A DNA stretch of 64,000 bases from Streptomyces sp. KL109B (GTDB lineage: Bacteria; Actinomycetota; Actinomycetes; Streptomycetales; Streptomycetaceae): assembly GCF_030766935.1 (NCBI RefSeq), contig NZ_JASERL010000005.1, forward strand, positions 248,001 through 312,000, written 5' to 3'. This document shows positions 43,214-52,622 of this stretch, piece after piece. The translations under genes and the position numbers were made by a program. The notes under the pieces are model-generated. The model ran no database searches. It was not told the DNA's origin and saw nothing but the letters and a program-made list of their open reading frames with translations. The number at the start of each line of letters is the position of its first letter. Positions within the stretch are counted from its first letter, which is position 1.

Positions 43214-43222
43214 TTCCGCTCC

Positions 43223-45484
43223 CTAGGGGTAGGAGACGACGGTGGACGGCACGGTCGAGGTACCGGAGGGCACCGTGGAGTCGCCGGTGTCGTTGATGAC
43301 GTGGTTGTAGTGACCGTTGCCGCCGAGGGAGACCACGAGGAGGCTGTGGAACTTCACACCGGCCTTGACGGGTGACTTGAAGCCGTGGTCCTGGCGGATG
43401 CCCGGGTCGACGTTGTAGTTGCAGTAACTCCCAAGTCCCCACGCCTCGTGGGTGTTCACCGAGTCGTCGACGCGGTAGGCCGCGTACCCCTTGGTGTCAC
43501 CGTTCTGGATGGCGGCCTGGTTCGGGGCGTCGTACGCCTTCTCGTTCTGGTAGAAGATCGTCCGGCCGCGTTCGCCGTACCACTCGACGTCGTACTTGTT
43601 GAAGTGCTCGACGAACAGGCCGGTGGCCAGGACGTCGTCGCCGTTGACGCGGACGCCGTAGTCGGCCCGGTTGGTCTCCCAGCCGACGCCCTGACCGTGG
43701 TCGGCGCGCCACACCCAGGTGTGGTCGATGATGGTGTCGTCGCTGTTGACGACCATGCTGGTGGTGGCCTTGCCCGCGCCCGCGCCGCCGATGCGGACGT
43801 ACACGTCCTGGACGGTGGTGGGGTTGGCGGCGTGGTCGGCGGACGCGCCCTGCGGGCCGATCTCCAGCAGCGTCGGCGAGTTGACAGGACCGGCGTCGAC
43901 GAGGAAGCCGGCGAGCCGCACACCGTCGACGTCGGCGACCTTCATGGCGGTCACACCGTTGTCCGGGACGATGGTGGCGAGGCCGAGGCCCAGCACGATG
44001 GTGTTCGCCCGCTTGATGTCGATGGTCCGGTCGACGTGGTACACGCCGGGGGTGAAGAGCAGGTTCAGGCCCTGGTCGAGGGCGGCGTTGATGGTGGCGG
44101 CGGTGGCGCCGGGCTTCACCACGTAGAACTTGCTCAGCGGGATCGACTCGCCCTGCGGGGTGCCGTCGGCCCAGGTGGTGCCGCGCGCGTTGGTGCGCTT
44201 GGCGGGCGCGAAGACCTTGTACTCGTTGCCGTCGAGGTACAGGAACGGCTTCTCGCGGGAGATGGGTGTGGTGTCGAGCGTGGTGTAGCGAGGCTCCGGG
44301 AAGCCGGTGGCGGGAGCGCCCGAGACACCTGAGAAGACCTGGTTCCAGACGCTGTTGGACCAGCCGCCGATGGAGCTGTCCCTCGTGTACCACTGCTGCT
44401 GCGAGTAGTTGCCGACCTGGCCGTCGATCTTGCTGTCGGCGATATAGCCGCCACTGGCCCAACCGTAGCCGTTCGGCGCCAGGTTGAGCCCGCCCTTCAC
44501 GTGCATCCGGCGGAAGGACGCCGCCTGTGACACCGCCCACCGGTCGGTGCCGTTGACCGGCTTCACGGCGAGGTTCTCGGCGCTGCGCCAGAAGTTCTGC
44601 GTGGCGTTGCCGTTGAACCAGCCCGCGTCGACGGTGACATCACCGTTGATCGTGGTGTCATCGGGGCGCAGCCCGAGCCCGGCGATCTGGGTGTAGAAGC
44701 CGATCTGGGCGTTGAGGTTGTCGTACGTGCCCGGCTTGAAGAGGAAGGCGTGCCGCCCGGAGCCGAACTGGGCCGACTCCTGCTCCTTGAACACCTGGTC
44801 CAGCTTGGCCTGGATGCCGGGCGTCGAGGGGTCGAAGACATGCACGTTCGGCCCGAGGTCGCCGCCGCCCTCAATCGGCCCAGTGGTGTCACCGGCCGTG
44901 CCGTACACCTTGAACTCCCAGAGGGAATAGCCGTATTGGGTGGCGCGGGCGGTGCCGTACATGCGCACGTAGCGGGCGGTACCGGAGACGTCCACGGTCT
45001 CCGTGCCGCCGGCGCCGGTGGTGGTCGAGTACGCCGTCGCCCAGTCCGAGCCGTTCTGTGACGTCTCGATCCGGTACGACTTCGCGTAGGCGGCCTCCCA
45101 GCGCAGTTCGACGCGGGAGAGGGTGGCGGAGGCGCCGAGGTCGACGCGGAGCCACTGCGGGTCGGAGGCGGCGCTCGACCAGCGGGTGCCGATGTCGCCG
45201 TCGACGGCCGCGCTCGCCGGGGTGCCGTAGTGCTCCTGGCTTGAGGCGGTCACCGGCTTGCCCTGCGAGAGCAGCGCGGGCGCGGCCTGGGCCTGCGTGG
45301 CGGGCAGGGCGGCGAGCAGCGCGGCGGCGAGGGCGCCGACCACGACGCCGACGAGACCGCGTCGGCGGGGACTGCGCGGAGCCGGTCCACGTGCGGCGGG
45401 TCCACGGCGAGCGGGTCTGAGTGCGGCGGGTCTGGGTGCGGCGGGTCTGGGTGGGGCGGTGCTACGGATGCCAACTCTGGGCAT
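43223..45484 (-). CDS. secreted CBM32 - right-handed beta-helix protein
   Basis: 753 residues from ATG 45484 (AAGGAGCC upstream). A long basic N-region, with a Pro/Arg/Ala stretch encoded by a 15-bp repeat, precedes the signal helix (GLVGVVVGALAAALLAALPATQAQA). CBM32 occupies ~70-195. From ~215 on, repeated coils (FKPGTYDNLNAQIGFYTQIAGLGL, TINGDVTVDAGWF, LFTPGVYHVDRTIDIKRANTIVLGLG) indicate a right-handed parallel beta-helix of the pectate-lyase/GH55-like kind. Conserved acidic residues (NSDDTIIDHTWVWRADHG, NGDDVLATGLFVEH) could be catalytic. Ten bp separate its stop from the next start, so the two CBM32 genes form an operon behind a LacI-type palindrome. Confidence 0.8.
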   Translation of the reverse strand: MPRVGIRSTAPPRPAAPRPAALRPARRGPAARGPAPRSPRRRGLVGVVVGALAAALLAALPATQAQAAPALLSQGKPVTASSQEHYGTPASAAVDGDIGTRWSSAASDPQWLRVDLGASATLSRVELRWEAAYAKSYRIETSQNGSDWATAYSTTTGAGGTETVDVSGTARYVRMYGTARATQYGYSLWEFKVYGTAGDTTGPIEGGGDLGPNVHVFDPSTPGIQAKLDQVFKEQESAQFGSGRHAFLFKPGTYDNLNAQIGFYTQIAGLGLRPDDTTINGDVTVDAGWFNGNATQNFWRSAENLAVKPVNGTDRWAVSQAASFRRMHVKGGLNLAPNGYGWASGGYIADSKIDGQVGNYSQQQWYTRDSSIGGWSNSVWNQVFSGVSGAPATGFPEPRYTTLDTTPISREKPFLYLDGNEYKVFAPAKRTNARGTTWADGTPQGESIPLSKFYVVKPGATAATINAALDQGLNLLFTPGVYHVDRTIDIKRANTIVLGLGLATIVPDNGVTAMKVADVDGVRLAGFLVDAGPVNSPTLLEIGPQGASADHAANPTTVQDVYVRIGGAGAGKATTSMVVNSDDTIIDHTWVWRADHGQGVGWETNRADYGVRVNGDDVLATGLFVEHFNKYDVEWYGERGRTIFYQNEKAYDAPNQAAIQNGDTKGYAAYRVDDSVNTHEAWGLGSYCNYNVDPGIRQDHGFKSPVKAGVKFHSLLVVSLGGNGHYNHVINDTGDSTVPSGTSTVPSTVVSYP
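45405..45455. repeat. 15-bp tandem repeat in the signal-peptide n-region
   Basis: About three copies of a GTGCGGCGGGTCTGG unit near the 5' end of the beta-helix gene, coding for a Pro/Ala/Arg-rich stretch before the signal helix. Confidence 0.6.
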
Positions 45485-45517
45485 GGGGAGGCTCCTTGAC
45501 GCGGAACGGACGGGTTG

Positions 45518-45531
45518 GGAGAGCGCTCTCC
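45518..45531. promoter_or_regulatory. LacI-type operator palindrome
   Basis: GGAGAGCGCTCTCC, a perfect 14-bp palindrome with the central CG typical of LacI-family sites, 34 bp upstream of the beta-helix gene start. Likely binds a LacI regulator such as the one encoded at 30199-31221. Confidence 0.65.
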
Positions 45532-45630
45532 GGCACCTTGCCCGTCACGCCGGTCCCGGTCAAGGTTCCGCGCACGGCTTTTCTTTTGACTTGCATTAAG
45601 TGGGAGACGTTCGGGGCGGGCCCTTGCCGG

Positions 45631-46578
45631 TCAGCGGTGGTCGGCCGCGTCCCCGTCCGGCACGAGCCGCATCCAGGGGTACACGTACTCCGCGTCCGTA
45701 CGGCCCTCTGGGAGGGCGGGCGCGAGGGCGCGCAGGACGCGGGCGGCGGACCCCGGGCCGTAGTCCTCCAGGCGCTCGGTCGCCTGCAGGAGGACGCGCC
45801 CCGCAGCGAGTTCCGTGACGGCGCGAAAGGCGCCGGAGGCGCGCAACTGGTCGGCGCCGCCTACCTGTTGGGCGACATCCGGGGAGCAGACCGTCGTCCA
45901 GGAGTAGCCGCGCAGCAGACGTCCGCTGTCCGGGACCGTGTCCTCGGGCCAGCGGTGCAGGACCCGTTCGAGAGCGGTGCCGTACTCCAGGTCGGCGTCG
46001 TCGGTGAGGTGGGCGTACGCGGCGTCGAGCCGGTCCGCCCAGGTGGCGAGCGCGTCCAGCCAGCGCCGTTGGGTGTCGTTGGCGTCCGGTTGACGCAGGA
46101 GGGACTCCGGGGCCGTGGCCAGGCACCGCAGCCACCCCCCGCTCTCCCCCGCTTCGCCGCCGCCCGCGAGCCAGACGTACTCGACGGTCAACGCGTGCTC
46201 CTCGTCCACGGGCAGGCCGCGCGGGTCGAGCGGGTGCAGGAGGAGGGACACGCGTACGGGCGGCGCCTTGTCGGTGGCGTCGAGGGAGGCGAGGAGGGTG
46301 CGCCAGCGGCGCGGCGAGAAGCGGGACTGCCGCGGCGGGGTCCGTGCCGAGCGCTGTACGAGCAGCTGGGCACAGACCCCGTTCGCGGGGCCCCAGGCGG
46401 CGCGGGGGTTGTTCTCGTCGGGCCCTGGTGCCGGCGGGTCGGTGGCGAGTGCCGGGCCGAGGCCGGGGAAGAGCGCGTCCCTGGCCTCCGTGAGCCAGCC
46501 GACGGCGGCCCGCGCCGGAGCGTCCGCCGAGGCCGCCGGGCAGTCGATCTCCACCGTCAACTCACGTGCTGCCGCCAC
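45631..46578 (-). CDS. unknown protein downstream of the Rhs gene, candidate immunity protein
   Basis: 315 residues from GTG 46578. Not recognised. It has no signal peptide or membrane segment and is an acidic, Leu/Ala-rich cytoplasmic protein with motifs LTVEIDCPA, GWLTEARDALFPGLG, FSPRRWRTLLASLD and VRVSLLLHPLDPRGLPVDEEHALTVEYVWL. It begins 35 bp after the Rhs stop on the same strand, the usual place for the immunity gene of a polymorphic toxin. That position is the only reason for the suggested role. It could equally be an unrelated gene. Confidence 0.6.
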   Translation of the reverse strand: MAAARELTVEIDCPAASADAPARAAVGWLTEARDALFPGLGPALATDPPAPGPDENNPRAAWGPANGVCAQLLVQRSARTPPRQSRFSPRRWRTLLASLDATDKAPPVRVSLLLHPLDPRGLPVDEEHALTVEYVWLAGGGEAGESGGWLRCLATAPESLLRQPDANDTQRRWLDALATWADRLDAAYAHLTDDADLEYGTALERVLHRWPEDTVPDSGRLLRGYSWTTVCSPDVAQQVGGADQLRASGAFRAVTELAAGRVLLQATERLEDYGPGSAARVLRALAPALPEGRTDAEYVYPWMRLVPDGDAADHR

Positions 46579-46613
46579 CGGTTCACCGTACCTTCCGCTT
46601 CGCTTGTCCGGCG

Positions 46614-49600
46614 TCAGCCCGCCGCCAGCAGGCCGCCGCCCAGGATGCCGCCGAGGATCGCGCCGCCGACGCCCGCCGTCAGCGCGCCGACGACGACCAC
46701 CGCCGCCACGGCCCCGACCCCGATGGCCACATCACCCCAGTCGACGGCCGGCGGGTTCGGCGCCGGTTCCGGCGTGCGGGGCTGCGGTTTCGGCTTCTCC
46801 TCGTCCTCCGGCTTCTGCAGCGAGCGCGGCAGCTTCGGCGGGGACGGCGGCCGGTCACCGGGCCGCCTCGGCTTCTTCTTCACATAGACGATGGCGCCGT
46901 CCATGTTGAAGTCCGGGGAGTACACCCAGTGGTTGTCCTTGTCGCCCGCGCGGGTCGTGTACTTCACCATGCGGACCCGGGACATGGGCTCCCCGGGCGC
47001 GGCGGACTCCTTGAACTCCCGCTCGTACGCCTTGATGTAGTGCTTGACCTGGTCCTTGGCGAGCTTCGTCGCCGCGGCCACGCCGTTCTTTCCGGACTTC
47101 ACTTCCCAGATGAAGGCCCGTTTGTCGGTGTGCTGGTAGAGGATGTCGACCTCGCCGTACTTTCCGGTGTCGTTCTTGGACGCGCCCGGTATCCGGAACT
47201 CCTTGCCGCCCGGGACGGGGTGCAGCCGCTTGCTCACGCCGGGCCCGTACCGCTTGCGCAGTTGCGTCGCGAGCTGCTTGCGGGCCACGTCGCGCGCCAG
47301 GTTGTGCAGGGTCGTGCGGTCGTGGCCGCCGCCACCTGCCTGGGTGACCGCCGCGGCGACGGTCGTGCGGGCCTGCGCGCGGGTGGCTCCGGCCGACAGG
47401 CGCGGGGCGGCCGAGCCGACCTGAGCGGCGGCGGAGGGCGCGACGAGCAGGCCGAGCGGGTCGGTGGCGTTCAGCGGGTCGTTGGCGGCGTACGTGTACG
47501 GGTGGTCGGCGTTGTCCGGGCCGACGTCCTGGACCGTGATCGGGTCGCGGGTGCCGAAGCGGCCGAGCCGGGTGTCGTACCAGCGGGCGCGGAGGTAGAG
47601 CTCGTCGCCCGAGGTCAGCTCGGAGCGGTAGCCGAAGCGCGGGAGGCGCGGGGAGGGGAGGTGGCGGCGGTGCGGGTCGTGGTGGTGGTCGTGCCCGTGG
47701 TGGTCACCCTCGTCGTGCCCGTGGAGGCCGCCCTCGTCGTGCCCGTGCCCGTGCCCGTGGTCTTGCCCGTGGTCGCCGTCGTGGTCCCAGCGGGGGCGGC
47801 CGAACGCGTCGTACTCCTCGGCGCGCACCCACGGTTCCGTCTCCCGTGTCCGCTCCGCGGATCCGTACGCGTCGTGCGTGAACGTGGCCGATCCGCCGCC
47901 CCAGTTGGCGAAGGTCCGCCCGTACCCGTACGTGAAGTCCGCGTTGTAGCGGCTCGGGTGGCCGCGCTCGGTGTCGGCGAGTGCGGGGTCGGCGCGCTGG
48001 GTGAGGATCTGCGGGATGCGGTCCCAGCTCCAGCGGTAGCGCACGGACGCCGTGCGCACCGTCTCGTGGCGCTCGTCCACATTGGCGAGGACGAGGGAGG
48101 TCAGCAGCCCGTCGCCGTCGTACGTCGCCTCCGTGCGCTCGGCCGGGTGCGTGCCGCTCCGCTCGACGCGCACCGGCCGCCCGAAGCCGTCGTACGCCAC
48201 CGTCCTGCGCTCGTCCCCGGTCCGCTCCTCGGTCAGCCGGCCCGCGCCGTCGTACGTGTAGTGGGTGCGCTGCCCGTGGGACTCGGAGCGGACGAGTTGG
48301 TCGGCGTCGTCGTAGCGGTAGTGGGTGGTGTGCTCGCCGTGCGTGCGCAGCACGCGGTTGCCGACCGCGTCGTAGCGGAGGCTCTGCCGCTCGTGGGCGA
48401 CCTCGTGCCAGAACCCGCCCTCCTCGCGCGGCAGATGGGCCCAGTCGTCGCGCGAACCCGGGTGCCCGTGACCGTGTCCGTGTCCCTGTCCGTGCCCGTG
48501 TTCCTGGTGGCCGTGGGGTGCCCACGGCCAGCCCCGCTGTTCCCAGTGCCGCACTCCGGTCAGCTGTCCGAGCCGGTCGTAGCGGTACGCCTGGTAGCGG
48601 CCGCCGCTGCCGTCGTCGCGCTGCGCGAGGATCTTGCCGTCCGGGTCGTGCGTGAACGTGGTGCGCCGTATGGGCCGCCCGTCCCGCACCGTCTCGAAGC
48701 GGGCGAGCAGGTCCTGGTCGTAGCCGTAGCGCCGGGCGTGCCGCCCCGGCAGCTGTTCGGTCAACAGCCGCCCGTCCGGGTCGAGTCCGTACGAGGCGTG
48801 CCCGGCGCGCTCGTCCTCCAGGCCGACGAGCCCGCCGTTGAGGTTGTAGCGGTAGCGCACGTCCTGGCCGTCCGGGTAGGTCAGGCGGGTGCGGCGGCCG
48901 GTGCGGTCGTGGGAGGCGCCGAACACCGCGCCGTCGGGACCGGTGACGCGGACGACGCGGCCCGCCTTGTCGCGGTCGTAGCGCGTCGTGCCGGTGCCGT
49001 CCGTCATGCTCGTGCAGCGGCCGGCCTTGTCGTAGGTGTACGTCACCTTGGTGCCGTCGTCGGCCCTGCGCTCGGTGCAGTTGTTCTCGGCGTCGTAGCG
49101 GAAGTGCTGCACGCCGCCGTCCGCGTCGGTGATCCGTGTGACGTTGCCTGCCTTGTCGTACGCGCGGTGCGTCTCACGGCCGAGCGGGTCCGTCTCCGTC
49201 AGCAGGCGTCCCGCCTTGTCGTAGGCGTAGCGCGTGGTGTTCCCGTTGGCGTCGGTGGCCGAGACGAGGCGGCCCGCCCGGTCGTAGCCGTACTGGCTCT
49301 CGTTGCCCTCGCCGTTGACGACGGAGGTGAGGTTGCCGTTCTTGTCGTAGCGGTAGCGGGTGGTGATGCCGCTGGGGCTGGTGTCGGAGAGGCGCTGGCC
49401 GCGCGCGTCGAAGGTGCGCCGGGTGACCCAGCCGCGCGGGTCGATGACGGCGAGTTCGTTGCCCGCCTTGTCGTACTGCACGCGGGTCAGCAGTCCGGCC
49501 GGGGTCGTCACGGATATGCGGCGGCCCTGGGCGTCGTACGCGTACCGCGTGATCCCGCCCTCGGGGTCGACGACTTCGTGTATCTGGCCGCGCCGGTCGC

Positions 49601-51653
49601 GGCGCAGCCGCATCCGGTTGCCGTCGCCGTCGCTCGCGGACTCCAGGTGTCCCGCGCGGCTCCACTCGTTCCTGGTGCGCGCGCCGGTGGGGTCGGTGAC
49701 GGTGACCGGCATCCCGGCCTTGTCGTAGGAGATCCGCCACTCGCCGCCCTCGGGGCCCTTGAGGCGGGTGAGGCGTCCGGAGTCGTCGTAGACGTGCCGG
49801 GTGCGGCCGCCGGTCGCGCCGGTGACGGTGGTGGGCAGGCCGCGCGCGTCGTACTCGGCCCGCACCGTGCCCAACGGGCCCTTCTCCTCGGCGAGTCGGC
49901 CCTCGTTGTCGTAGCCGTACTCGGTGCTGCCGCCCTCGGGGTCGGTCTCCTTGGTGAGGCGGCCGAGCGCGTCGTACGTGTAGTGGGTCTCGCCGCCCTC
50001 GGGGTCGGTGACCCGGGTGAGGTTGCCGTCCGGGTCGTAGTCGAAGGACGTGGTGTGGCCCATCGGGTCGGTCGTCGAGGTGACGTTCCCTGCGCCGTCG
50101 TACGCGTGGGTGGTGCTGCCGCCCGTCTCGTCGACCGATTCGAGGAGCCGGCCCGCGGCCGAGTAGCGGTAGGCGGTGCGCCCGTCGACGGGGTCGGTGT
50201 GTTCGGTGACGCGCCCCATCGGGTCGTACGCCCAGCGGGACGCGGCGCCGTCGGGCGCGGTCAGCTCGACGGGGTTGCCTGCCGGGTCGTGGTCGAGGCG
50301 GCTGACGCGCTCGCCCGGGTCGGTGACTTCGGCGAGGTTGCCGTGCGCGTCGTAGGCGTACCGGGTGGTGAGGCCGTCGGGGTCGGTCTCCGCGGTGACG
50401 AGGCCGTCCTCGACGGTCCGTCGGGTGCGGGCGCCGCCGGGCTCGGTGACGGTGTCGGCGATGCGGCTGTCGCCGCTGTAGGTGTAGCGCGTCTCCTCGC
50501 CGCCCGGGTCGGTCTCGGAGACGGTGCGGTCCTGCGCGTCGTAGCCGAAGCGCGTGCGGAACCCGGCGAAGTCACTGGTCAGGAGGTTGTCCCGGGCGTC
50601 CCATGCCTGGGTGAGCGGGCTGCCGCCCGGGGTGGTGGCGCGGACGAGCCGGCCGCGCTCGTCGTAGCCGAACGTGGCGGTGCCGCCGTCCTCGTCGGTG
50701 CTGGACAGGAGTCGGCCGTCGGCGCCCGCGCGGAAGACGGCGCGGGTGCCGCCGGGGCGCGCGGTCACGGTGGTCGTGCCGGGCGGGTCGTCGTACGTGA
50801 ACTCGGCGGCGGCCCCGGACGGCAGCGTCTGCCGTGCCACCCGGCCGGACTCGTCGTACGCGTTCGTGACGCGCGTCCCGTCGTCCGCGTCCACGATCTT
50901 CGTCAGGCGGCCGTCCGCCGTGCTCTCGAACCGGGCCGACGTGCCGTCCGGGGCGGTGACGGAGGTGAGGACGCCGCCGTCGGCGTGCGCGTACGAGACC
51001 CGGCGGCCGTCGTCGGACGAGACGGCGGCGAGCCTGCCCTCCGCGTCGTACGAGAGGTTCAGGGTCCGCCCGAGCGAGTGCGTGACGCTGAGCAGCCGGT
51101 CGTCGTCGCCGCCGTAGGTGAGGGTCACCCGGCGGCTGTCCAGGGCGAGTTCGGTGAGCCGGCCGCCGGGCGCGAAGCGCATCCGGAGCCCGGAGTTGTA
51201 GCGCAGCGTGCGGCTTCCGTCGTCCCCGGACTCGGTCAGGTCGGCGGGGAGGTCCTGGGGCCGTACGAACCGGCCCTCCTCGTCGCGCGTGAAGACGAGC
51301 ACGCGCCCGTCCGTGTCGTGCAGGGCGACCGCTCCGCCGGGCCGTTCGGACAGCCGCGCGTCGAAGGAGGAGGTCCAGCCCCGGCCGATCGCCGTCGGTG
51401 AATCGTCCTCCACCGCACGGGAGTTGTAGGTGCGTCGCCAGTCGAGCAGGCCGAGCAGCGGCTCGGGAAACGGCAGATCCGTGTCCTCGCGCGTGTAGTT
51501 GCCGATCGCGGTACTGACGCCGGATCCGGCGAAGCCGTAGTTGGGGTGCCGCCCCAACAACTCCGCGGTCGGGCGGGTCACTTCGTGCGAGTTCGGTGTC
51601 CCGTCGGACCCGCCTAAGCCGTCCGGCTCATCGGTCCCATCCGTACGTGGCAT
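46614..51653 (-). CDS. Rhs/YD-repeat polymorphic-toxin-like protein with PD-(D/E)XK-like C-terminus
   Basis: 1679 residues; AGGAGG lies 8 nt before ATG 51653, better than the GTG three codons upstream. The N-terminal DUF6531-like entry (LGLLDWRRTYNSRAVED...GRGWTSSFDARL) is followed by ~40 YD repeats (~130-1270) and the Rhs core end LYLRARWYDTRLGRFGTRDPI...YTYAANDPLNATDPLGL (~1355-1400). Beyond it lies a variable region with GEVDILYQHTDKRAFIWEVKSG (near 1497-1520), a D-(E)xK nuclease pattern, then a Pro/Lys linker and a Gly/Ala hydrophobic tail. Two His/Gly/Asp-rich tracts interrupt the repeats (~1046-1065, ~1287-1331). No signal peptide, PAAR or other delivery domain is visible. Probably an intercellular-competition toxin cage; delivery unknown. 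Confidence 0.9.
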   Translation of the reverse strand: MPRTDGTDEPDGLGGSDGTPNSHEVTRPTAELLGRHPNYGFAGSGVSTAIGNYTREDTDLPFPEPLLGLLDWRRTYNSRAVEDDSPTAIGRGWTSSFDARLSERPGGAVALHDTDGRVLVFTRDEEGRFVRPQDLPADLTESGDDGSRTLRYNSGLRMRFAPGGRLTELALDSRRVTLTYGGDDDRLLSVTHSLGRTLNLSYDAEGRLAAVSSDDGRRVSYAHADGGVLTSVTAPDGTSARFESTADGRLTKIVDADDGTRVTNAYDESGRVARQTLPSGAAAEFTYDDPPGTTTVTARPGGTRAVFRAGADGRLLSSTDEDGGTATFGYDERGRLVRATTPGGSPLTQAWDARDNLLTSDFAGFRTRFGYDAQDRTVSETDPGGEETRYTYSGDSRIADTVTEPGGARTRRTVEDGLVTAETDPDGLTTRYAYDAHGNLAEVTDPGERVSRLDHDPAGNPVELTAPDGAASRWAYDPMGRVTEHTDPVDGRTAYRYSAAGRLLESVDETGGSTTHAYDGAGNVTSTTDPMGHTTSFDYDPDGNLTRVTDPEGGETHYTYDALGRLTKETDPEGGSTEYGYDNEGRLAEEKGPLGTVRAEYDARGLPTTVTGATGGRTRHVYDDSGRLTRLKGPEGGEWRISYDKAGMPVTVTDPTGARTRNEWSRAGHLESASDGDGNRMRLRRDRRGQIHEVVDPEGGITRYAYDAQGRRISVTTPAGLLTRVQYDKAGNELAVIDPRGWVTRRTFDARGQRLSDTSPSGITTRYRYDKNGNLTSVVNGEGNESQYGYDRAGRLVSATDANGNTTRYAYDKAGRLLTETDPLGRETHRAYDKAGNVTRITDADGGVQHFRYDAENNCTERRADDGTKVTYTYDKAGRCTSMTDGTGTTRYDRDKAGRVVRVTGPDGAVFGASHDRTGRRTRLTYPDGQDVRYRYNLNGGLVGLEDERAGHASYGLDPDGRLLTEQLPGRHARRYGYDQDLLARFETVRDGRPIRRTTFTHDPDGKILAQRDDGSGGRYQAYRYDRLGQLTGVRHWEQRGWPWAPHGHQEHGHGQGHGHGHGHPGSRDDWAHLPREEGGFWHEVAHERQSLRYDAVGNRVLRTHGEHTTHYRYDDADQLVRSESHGQRTHYTYDGAGRLTEERTGDERRTVAYDGFGRPVRVERSGTHPAERTEATYDGDGLLTSLVLANVDERHETVRTASVRYRWSWDRIPQILTQRADPALADTERGHPSRYNADFTYGYGRTFANWGGGSATFTHDAYGSAERTRETEPWVRAEEYDAFGRPRWDHDGDHGQDHGHGHGHDEGGLHGHDEGDHHGHDHHHDPHRRHLPSPRLPRFGYRSELTSGDELYLRARWYDTRLGRFGTRDPITVQDVGPDNADHPYTYAANDPLNATDPLGLLVAPSAAAQVGSAAPRLSAGATRAQARTTVAAAVTQAGGGGHDRTTLHNLARDVARKQLATQLRKRYGPGVSKRLHPVPGGKEFRIPGASKNDTGKYGEVDILYQHTDKRAFIWEVKSGKNGVAAATKLAKDQVKHYIKAYEREFKESAAPGEPMSRVRMVKYTTRAGDKDNHWVYSPDFNMDGAIVYVKKKPRRPGDRPPSPPKLPRSLQKPEDEEKPKPQPRTPEPAPNPPAVDWGDVAIGVGAVAAVVVVGALTAGVGGAILGGILGGGLLAAG
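47661..47792 (-). repeat. His/Gly/Asp-rich low-complexity tract within the Rhs gene
   Basis: Simple-sequence DNA of GTGCCCGTG/GTGGTC type codes for about 40 residues containing roughly 18 His. A shorter similar tract lies at about 48460-48516. Confidence 0.8.
48460..48516 (-). repeat. second His/Gly-rich tract within the Rhs gene
   Basis: Repeated CCGTGTCCGTG-type units code for an alternating Gly-His stretch (HGHGQGHGHGHGH) of about 19 residues between YD repeats. Confidence 0.8.
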
Positions 51654-51770
51654 CTCGTACACCTCCTGGTGAACGATTCGCGCAGGAGCGTCCCCCCTGC
51701 ACTCCGAACTCCCTCCCTATCACAGCTTCTTGACGACTCATCAGTGATGCGGCCCGCCCCGCGTGTCGCG

Positions 51771-52622
51771 CTATCCCTTGACCGCTCCGGCCGCGAGCCC
51801 GGAGGAGAGCCGGTGCTGGACGGCGACGAAGAAGATGAGGACCGGCACCGTGACCAGCGTCGAACTGGCCATGACCGGGCCCCAACTGGTCGTATTCTCG
51901 CCGAAGAACTGGAAGATGCCGACGGCGGCGGTGTACTTGTCGCTGCTCTTCATGAAGGTGTACGCGAAGACGAACTCGTTCCACGCGGTGATGAACGCGA
52001 AGATCGAGGTGGCGACGAGCCCGGGAGCCACCAGCGGAAGCAGCACGGAGCGGAACATCCGCCACCAGGAGCAGCCGTCGATGTACGCCGCCTCCTCGAT
52101 GTCCTTCGGCACGGTCTGCACGAAGCCGCGCAGCGTCCAGATGGCGAAGGGCAGGGAGAGCGCGGTGTAGACGATGGTCAGGCCCAGCAGGCTGTTGAGC
52201 ATGTCGTAGTCGCGCATCTGGATGAACAGCGGGATGACGAGCGCTTCGAGCGGCACCATCTGCACGATCAGGACCATGACCAGCACGGACGTGCGGAACT
52301 TGAACTTGAAGCGGGCGACCGCGACCGCCGCGAACAGCGCGAGGGCCGCCGAGACCACGACCGTGCCGAGGCCGACGATCGCCGAATTCAGCAAGTACGT
52401 ACCGAAGTTGCCGCGCTGGAAGACCAGGGTGAAGTGGTCGAAGGTGATGCCGCTGGGGAGCAGCTTCGCGCCGCGGCTGAGGGCGCTCGGGTCCAGGGCC
52501 GTGGACACCATCCAGTAGACCGGGAACAGGGCGAAGATCAGCAGCGCGGCGACGGCCACCGGCAGACCGATCTTGGAGCCGAGGGAGGACCGCGTGGTGG
52601 CGGGCATGTCGGTGGTGGTCAC
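51771..52622 (-). CDS. carbohydrate ABC transporter permease (second subunit)
   Basis: 283 residues from GTG 52622, which overlaps the upstream permease stop (GTGA) and has AGGAGG 5 nt upstream, inside that gene's end. Six membrane helices; EAA loop VPKDIEEAAYIDGCSWWRMFRSVLLPLVAPGLVATSIFAF then AWNEFVFAYTF. MalG-type subunit of a CUT1 importer whose other parts lie just upstream. Last gene of the operon; no ATPase gene follows, so a shared ATPase is probable. Confidence 0.93.
   Translation of the reverse strand: MTTTDMPATTRSSLGSKIGLPVAVAALLIFALFPVYWMVSTALDPSALSRGAKLLPSGITFDHFTLVFQRGNFGTYLLNSAIVGLGTVVVSAALALFAAVAVARFKFKFRTSVLVMVLIVQMVPLEALVIPLFIQMRDYDMLNSLLGLTIVYTALSLPFAIWTLRGFVQTVPKDIEEAAYIDGCSWWRMFRSVLLPLVAPGLVATSIFAFITAWNEFVFAYTFMKSSDKYTAAVGIFQFFGENTTSWGPVMASSTLVTVPVLIFFVAVQHRLSSGLAAGAVKG

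Noticed and set aside
46566..51401. Long plus-strand open frame (1611 codons) opposite the Rhs gene
   Set aside because: Repetitive Val/Arg-rich translation that simply mirrors the YD repeats; no recognisable domain or ribosome site.
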